This document shows, in pieces, positions 30,982 to 34,304 of a DNA stretch of 34,304 nucleotides (its first letter is position 1; each line of letters starts with the position of its first letter). The notes beneath the pieces were generated by a model that was not told where the DNA came from, did not search any database, and was given only the letters and a program-made list of their open reading frames with translations. The position numbers were made by a program, and so were the translations under genes. The stretch comes from a virus: IMG/VR virus record IMGVR_UViG_3300035181_000782, positions 1 through 34,304 of that record; one strand, 5' to 3'.

Positions 30982-30993
30982 CCGCGATTGTCG
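30970..30993. other. Inverted repeat CCGACA-N12-TGTCGG between convergent blocks
   Basis: Six bases pair around a twelve-base loop at the junction of the plus-strand early block and the minus-strand lysis block, just beyond the holin's end. No U run follows on either strand. It may contribute to transcription ending or be part of the ACAGTC-like motif set. Confidence 0.35.
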
Positions 30994-31502
30994 GTGGTTA
31001 TGTTCGGATCGGCCTGCGCCTTGCCACGAAACCAGCTTGCCACACCCAGCACGCCACCGATGGCAAACCATGCCTCGGTCGGTACAGTCGGAACCGGGAG
31101 CCGTGCCAATGGAAGCACAAAGTACACCCCAATGAACATCACGCCAAACACGAAGCCCACGAATGGCCGCCAGGAATAGGTCGGCCAGTGATCGGCTTTT
31201 GCCTCGACTTGCATGGTCGCATTGACCGCCAGGATCGCAGCCGTGTCAGAGGCCAGCCGGTTCGCTTCGGACTGGACGACCAGCTTTTGCAGTTCGACTT
31301 GATTGTCCGATTCGATCTGCTTGAGCTTGACGGCAATGTCGGGGTTGATCTGGAGCGCCTGGGCCACATCGTCGGGGCTGTTGACCACACCGAGCCCACT
31401 GGACACCATCGCGCCGATTGCAGCGCCAGCCGGGCCACCAATCAAGGTGCCCACCAGTGGCGCGTATTTGCCGACTGTCGCGGCTAGGTCTTTCCATTCC
31501 AT
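30978..31502 (-). CDS. 3TM holin-like protein
   Basis: The 174-residue protein has a hydrophobic Gly/Ala-rich segment near the start (APLVGTLIGGPAGAAIGAMV, residues 14-33), a charged coiled helix (about 60-90), and two hydrophobic segments at about 112-131 (FVGFVFGVMFIGVYFVLPLA) and 145-157 (FAIGGVLGVASWF). This is the pattern of the holin-of-3TMs family (first described with gene transfer agent release). It is the last gene of the lysis cluster, immediately after the endolysin, and would form membrane lesions for endolysin release. Confidence 0.75.
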   Translation of the reverse strand: MEWKDLAATVGKYAPLVGTLIGGPAGAAIGAMVSSGLGVVNSPDDVAQALQINPDIAVKLKQIESDNQVELQKLVVQSEANRLASDTAAILAVNATMQVEAKADHWPTYSWRPFVGFVFGVMFIGVYFVLPLARLPVPTVPTEAWFAIGGVLGVASWFRGKAQADPNITTDNRG

Positions 31503-31504
31503 GA

Positions 31505-31987
31505 TCAGTTGTCCTTTGCGGCAAATTCAAGGTCATTGGCAATGCGGTTCGCCAGCCCAACACTCATGGTCTGCCACACCGCGCACTTGGTCAGGAAGCG
31601 CAGGCGCTGGGCAGCGTAGAGCATTAGAACATCGCTCACATCCATCGCCGCCAGCTTGGCAGCAGACAGCGGCCCCCAATACCCATCGTCAGCCGCACCG
31701 ACCGCCGCCTGGAGCTTGCGGATCGCGGTTTGAATGCCTGACTGCACGGCAAAGTCGAAGCACTGGAATTTGATGGCCGGGTGCGCGTCTTGCAACGGCA
31801 TCCAGAAATCGGGGTAGTAAATCGCCTTGGCACCGTCACGGGTCAGCATCTTTATATCCACGTTCGGATAACTGCGCTTGGAGATTCCCCAGTTTGTTTC
31901 ACCACCTGGATCGCCAGGAAGGCCCGGTGTGTAGCCGCCCTCATTGCCCATGAGCCGGTCGAACGCTGTGTTGAAGTCGATGGTCAT
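31505..31987 (-). CDS. Endolysin, glycoside hydrolase family 108-like
   Basis: The 160-residue protein (ATG 31987) has the catalytic-type segment FDRLMGNEGGYTPGLPGDPG (from about residue 9), with Glu in NEGGY, then ETNWGISKRS. The C-terminal part (from about 85) with IQTAIRKLQAAVGAADDGYWGP is the peptidoglycan-binding repeat pattern of the family. It cuts murein glycan strands. No signal peptide is evident, so release depends on a holin. It overlaps the upstream gene by four bases. Confidence 0.82.
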   Translation of the reverse strand: MTIDFNTAFDRLMGNEGGYTPGLPGDPGGETNWGISKRSYPNVDIKMLTRDGAKAIYYPDFWMPLQDAHPAIKFQCFDFAVQSGIQTAIRKLQAAVGAADDGYWGPLSAAKLAAMDVSDVLMLYAAQRLRFLTKCAVWQTMSVGLANRIANDLEFAAKDN

Positions 31988-32424
31988 TTGACTGCCCCCG
32001 CCATCAATGCGCCAACACCCATCTTGGCCGCGATCCCGGCCAGCACCAGAATGGTCAGGATATGCAGGATGCCCCAAATCGACTTCTTGGCAATCTCGAC
32101 TTTGAGCCCCTGCCAGAACTCGCGCTCTGCTTTGGAGGCATCAATCATGGCCTGATGCGCAGCCTTGTGTGCTTGCGTACCGTCCGGGAAGGCATCGCTC
32201 TCCAAGGCTGCAATCAAGTCCTTGATGCGCTCCTGCTCACGAACTTCGTGGTCGCGCAATTTACGGTCGAAGGCATCCTCGACTTCGGCCAGGGTCTTGC
32301 CATAAATCCGGCGTTCTTGGCCTGTATAGTTTGCTCGTGCATCAGCGGTCATGGTAATGGTCTCCCGATAGTTCAAAACGTCCAGCAGGTGCTGGCTCTC
32401 AGCGTCTGGCTGCTTATCGCTCAT
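31984..32424 (-). CDS. Membrane-anchored lysis-cluster protein
   Basis: The 146-residue protein has a long charged helical part (about 30-110, including KTLAEVEDAFDRKLRDHEVR) and a single hydrophobic C-terminal segment (about 119-143, ILHILTILVLAGIAAKMGVG). Its place directly before the endolysin and holin suggests a lysis or spanin-like accessory, but it lacks a lipobox and its membrane segment is C-terminal, unlike typical Rz. It overlaps the endolysin start by four bases. Confidence 0.6.
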   Translation of the reverse strand: MSDKQPDAESQHLLDVLNYRETITMTADARANYTGQERRIYGKTLAEVEDAFDRKLRDHEVREQERIKDLIAALESDAFPDGTQAHKAAHQAMIDASKAEREFWQGLKVEIAKKSIWGILHILTILVLAGIAAKMGVGALMAGAVK

Positions 32425-32426
32425 GC

Positions 32427-32798
32427 TTAGCCTACCATTCTTACCACAGCCCCATCACAAACCAACACCTTGACCGACCCGGCGGCGGCCACCGGTGGAC
32501 TGGATTGGCCGCTGCACTGCACGGTGACAGCGTGCGTGCCGTCATTGATCAGGCTCCAAATCTTTGGCACCGCCTGCATGGTCACGGTGCAAGCCATTGT
32601 CGTCGCCGTGACATGGATGATGGCATTGCTGGACTCTGAGCCGCTCAGGGTTTTGGCACTCAATCCACTGAGGTTGAGTGACAGCGCACCCGCGATGGTT
32701 TTGTCAATGACATCAAATGCTTCGTTGACGGTGACGTGGGCCGACTCCTGGCCCTCCACGAGCTTTGTGATGCCAATGTTGGCGGTGTAGGTAGGCAT
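32427..32798 (-). CDS. Small tail-associated protein, unknown
   Basis: The 123-residue protein begins MPTYTANIGITKLVEGQESA and is beta-rich with low charge in its second half (TMACTVTMQAVPKIWSLIND). The repeated hydrophobic alternation suggests a fibre- or tail-associated beta structure. It lies 19 bases after the tail protein and two bases before the lysis cluster. Role unknown. Confidence 0.6.
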   Translation of the reverse strand: MPTYTANIGITKLVEGQESAHVTVNEAFDVIDKTIAGALSLNLSGLSAKTLSGSESSNAIIHVTATTMACTVTMQAVPKIWSLINDGTHAVTVQCSGQSSPPVAAAGSVKVLVCDGAVVRMVG

Positions 32799-32817
32799 GG
32801 TTTCCTTTCAATGGTTT

Positions 32818-34304
32818 TTAAACGGTTGCAGATGTGCTGCGGCCAGAGCCGTAGATGGACGAAATTTGCGAGATGCGCACATTGGTCACAGCCAAGGTAA
32901 AGCCAAAGTCTGCAATCTGCTGGGATTCGGTGTAAGTGCAGGTAGCACTGGACACAATGATGCTGCGCATGACGCTGCTGCCGTCTCCACTCAAAATCTC
33001 CACCAGGTACGACAGTGGGGAAAAGTCAAGCGGAATGTCTGCCCGGTTGGGCAAGGCACTGCCAATGCGCGAGCGGCGCCACCAGGTCAGGGTGAGGTCT
33101 CGATAGGGGTCATTGCGGGTGCCACGAATGCGCAGGGTTGGCCAAGGTGTGATGTTGGCTCCATTGCAGACAAACGTGATGGGCGCTTCGACTGTGACAT
33201 CACCCCCAATCGGCACCACCTTGTATTGCCGGGCAGCGCCAATGCTGGCAATGGGCAGCTCGATAAATGTGGCGGTTTCGAGCATGGTAAACGGCTCGCT
33301 GGCCACATGGCCGGTCATGGACTCTTCGGTTGCCTTGACACCGCGCAGCAAGTGGCTCAGCCGGTAGGTACTGGCGCCAATCAGTTCGGCAATACCAAAC
33401 TGGATGATTTCGGTGCCCACCAGTGCGCGATTTGCACCGGCCAAAAGCTGGGTATCGGTGACACTTAAAAGCTGGCCTTTGATCAGCGTCACCTCCAAGA
33501 TGCTGGCATTGTCAAAATTGCAGGCCCCAATGTTGCTGGCAGGTGCTGCAAGCCCTGCGGCGCATGTTCCCATGACTGTGTAGGTTGACAGCGTGGCCAG
33601 GCTTGTCCATGACACGCCAGCATCGGGGCTCTCATACACAATGGCCGATCGCCATGCGGATGATGCGCCGGTTGCGACCACATAAAAGCCAAAGCTGGCG
33701 GCATTGGCTGCTGCCAGTGGAGACAAATTAAGCAGCCGTGCCACCGTGCTGCCGATGTCAGCAGGGGGTGTGGGTGTAAATCCACCCGACTCACCCACGG
33801 CATAGCTGACGGCGTTGGAGCCCTCGTAGGCCACGCCAGAGACCTCCACCGAGTAGTCGGCGCCCAATGTGACTTTGGTCAGTCGCATGGTGTGGAGGTT
33901 GCCTACATCGTCAATCGCTTGCACCACATTACCCGGGCGCAAGCCAAGGTATTGGGGCCCAAGCCTGATGGGGCCAAATTCAACGGCCTCGATCCACTGC
34001 CGGTACAGACGCCGGTCTGCAATGCGCCGGGCGCTGGTGGCGTCCATCAGAAACTCGTAGTTTTCAGTGGTTTCGTTTTTGCTGTTCACGGTGATGCGCA
34101 TCACCGTTTGCGAGCAGCCCAGGCCGTCGCGGTCTACGTCCTGGTACTTGATGGTCATTCTGGCGGGCAACGCGTATTCGTCGGGCATCTTGACGGGCAG
34201 CAATGCGGTGTCATTGGGATCGCCACCAGAGCTTACCGAACCCATTTCGCCGCTGACAATGTTGCCGGATATGGGCAACAGATCAGTCTCGTAAAAGAAC
34301 AGGG
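32818..34304 (-). CDS. Phage tail protein, C-terminal part (GTA gp15/phage-tail_3-like), partial
   Basis: The frame is open from the window edge (34304) to a stop at 32818; about 494 codons are visible. A possible internal TTG start lies at 34278, but the true start is probably beyond the edge. Residues after it contain YALPARMTIKYQDVDRDGLG, RRIADRRLYRQWIEAVEFGP and LRPGNVVQAIDD, a pattern of the central tail-hub family represented in gene transfer agents (phage-tail_3). The C-terminal part is beta-rich and contains LLRGVKATEESMTGHVASEP. It probably forms a tail-tip or hub part that contacts the host. It precedes the lysis genes. Confidence 0.72.
   Translation of the reverse strand, partial: LFFYETDLLPISGNIVSGEMGSVSSGGDPNDTALLPVKMPDEYALPARMTIKYQDVDRDGLGCSQTVMRITVNSKNETTENYEFLMDATSARRIADRRLYRQWIEAVEFGPIRLGPQYLGLRPGNVVQAIDDVGNLHTMRLTKVTLGADYSVEVSGVAYEGSNAVSYAVGESGGFTPTPPADIGSTVARLLNLSPLAAANAASFGFYVVATGASSAWRSAIVYESPDAGVSWTSLATLSTYTVMGTCAAGLAAPASNIGACNFDNASILEVTLIKGQLLSVTDTQLLAGANRALVGTEIIQFGIAELIGASTYRLSHLLRGVKATEESMTGHVASEPFTMLETATFIELPIASIGAARQYKVVPIGGDVTVEAPITFVCNGANITPWPTLRIRGTRNDPYRDLTLTWWRRSRIGSALPNRADIPLDFSPLSYLVEILSGDGSSVMRSIIVSSATCTYTESQQIADFGFTLAVTNVRISQISSIYGSGRSTSATV

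Noticed and set aside
1-34304. Attachment site and integration functions
   Set aside because: No integrase, excisionase with clear signature or att-type duplication was seen; the DUF4224 gene alone is not enough to call a temperate phage.

Overview
The window looks like most of a tailed, siphovirus-type bacteriophage genome (about 34 kb, GC-rich). Codon and base style, strong Shine-Dalgarno sites and the family make-up suggest a betaproteobacterial host, perhaps of the Burkholderiales; this host call is inference. No integrase, classical CI repressor, tRNA, insertion sequence or CRISPR array was recognised.

Layout. Two gene blocks diverge from about 15.3-15.5 kb. The late block is on the minus strand. 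It runs leftwards from the small terminase (15302) through large terminase, a portal/MuF fusion, prohead protease, major capsid protein, head-tail connectors, tail tube, gpG/gpGT assembly chaperone with a -1 frameshift and tape measure. It then enters a large tail protein with an N-terminal polysaccharide-deacetylase-like domain that is cut by the left edge. The right edge (34304 to 30978, also minus) holds the rest of a tail module and the lysis genes (membrane protein, GH108-type endolysin, 3TM holin). Both ends carry late tail genes on the same strand and the reading frame is open across the ends, so the window may be a circularly permuted genome cut inside the tail module; missing sequence cannot be excluded.

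The early block is on the plus strand (15545-30793). It has a DUF488 gene with small accessory genes, a MoxR-type AAA+ ATPase with a VWA-like partner, a small HTH protein, and a replication cluster (O-like initiator with internal iterons, P-like loader). It continues with a recombination cluster (Ref-like HNH, DUF1064 nuclease, Sak4-like ATPase, SSB-like protein), a Gp157 protein and a DUF4224 protein. Embedded in it, on the minus strand, is a compact operon (18814-17013) of two 66-residue Ala/Lys-rich proteins, a PAPS-reductase-like protein and a ParB-like protein, resembling IbrA/IbrB pairs. A second possible minus-strand gene of 71 residues (23406-23621) faces the HTH gene and is followed by a terminator whose pairing fits minus-strand RNA better.

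Regulation. Several early units are preceded by the same element: ACAGTC-type repeats about 10 bp apart, then GTTACC-N-TTAGGG, then a start codon 50-70 nt on. The 7-mer ACAGTCG/CGACTGT occurs about 25 times in the window, several-fold above what composition predicts. Minus-strand intrinsic terminators lie just upstream of the major tail and major capsid genes, which suggests these abundant proteins are transcribed or processed separately.
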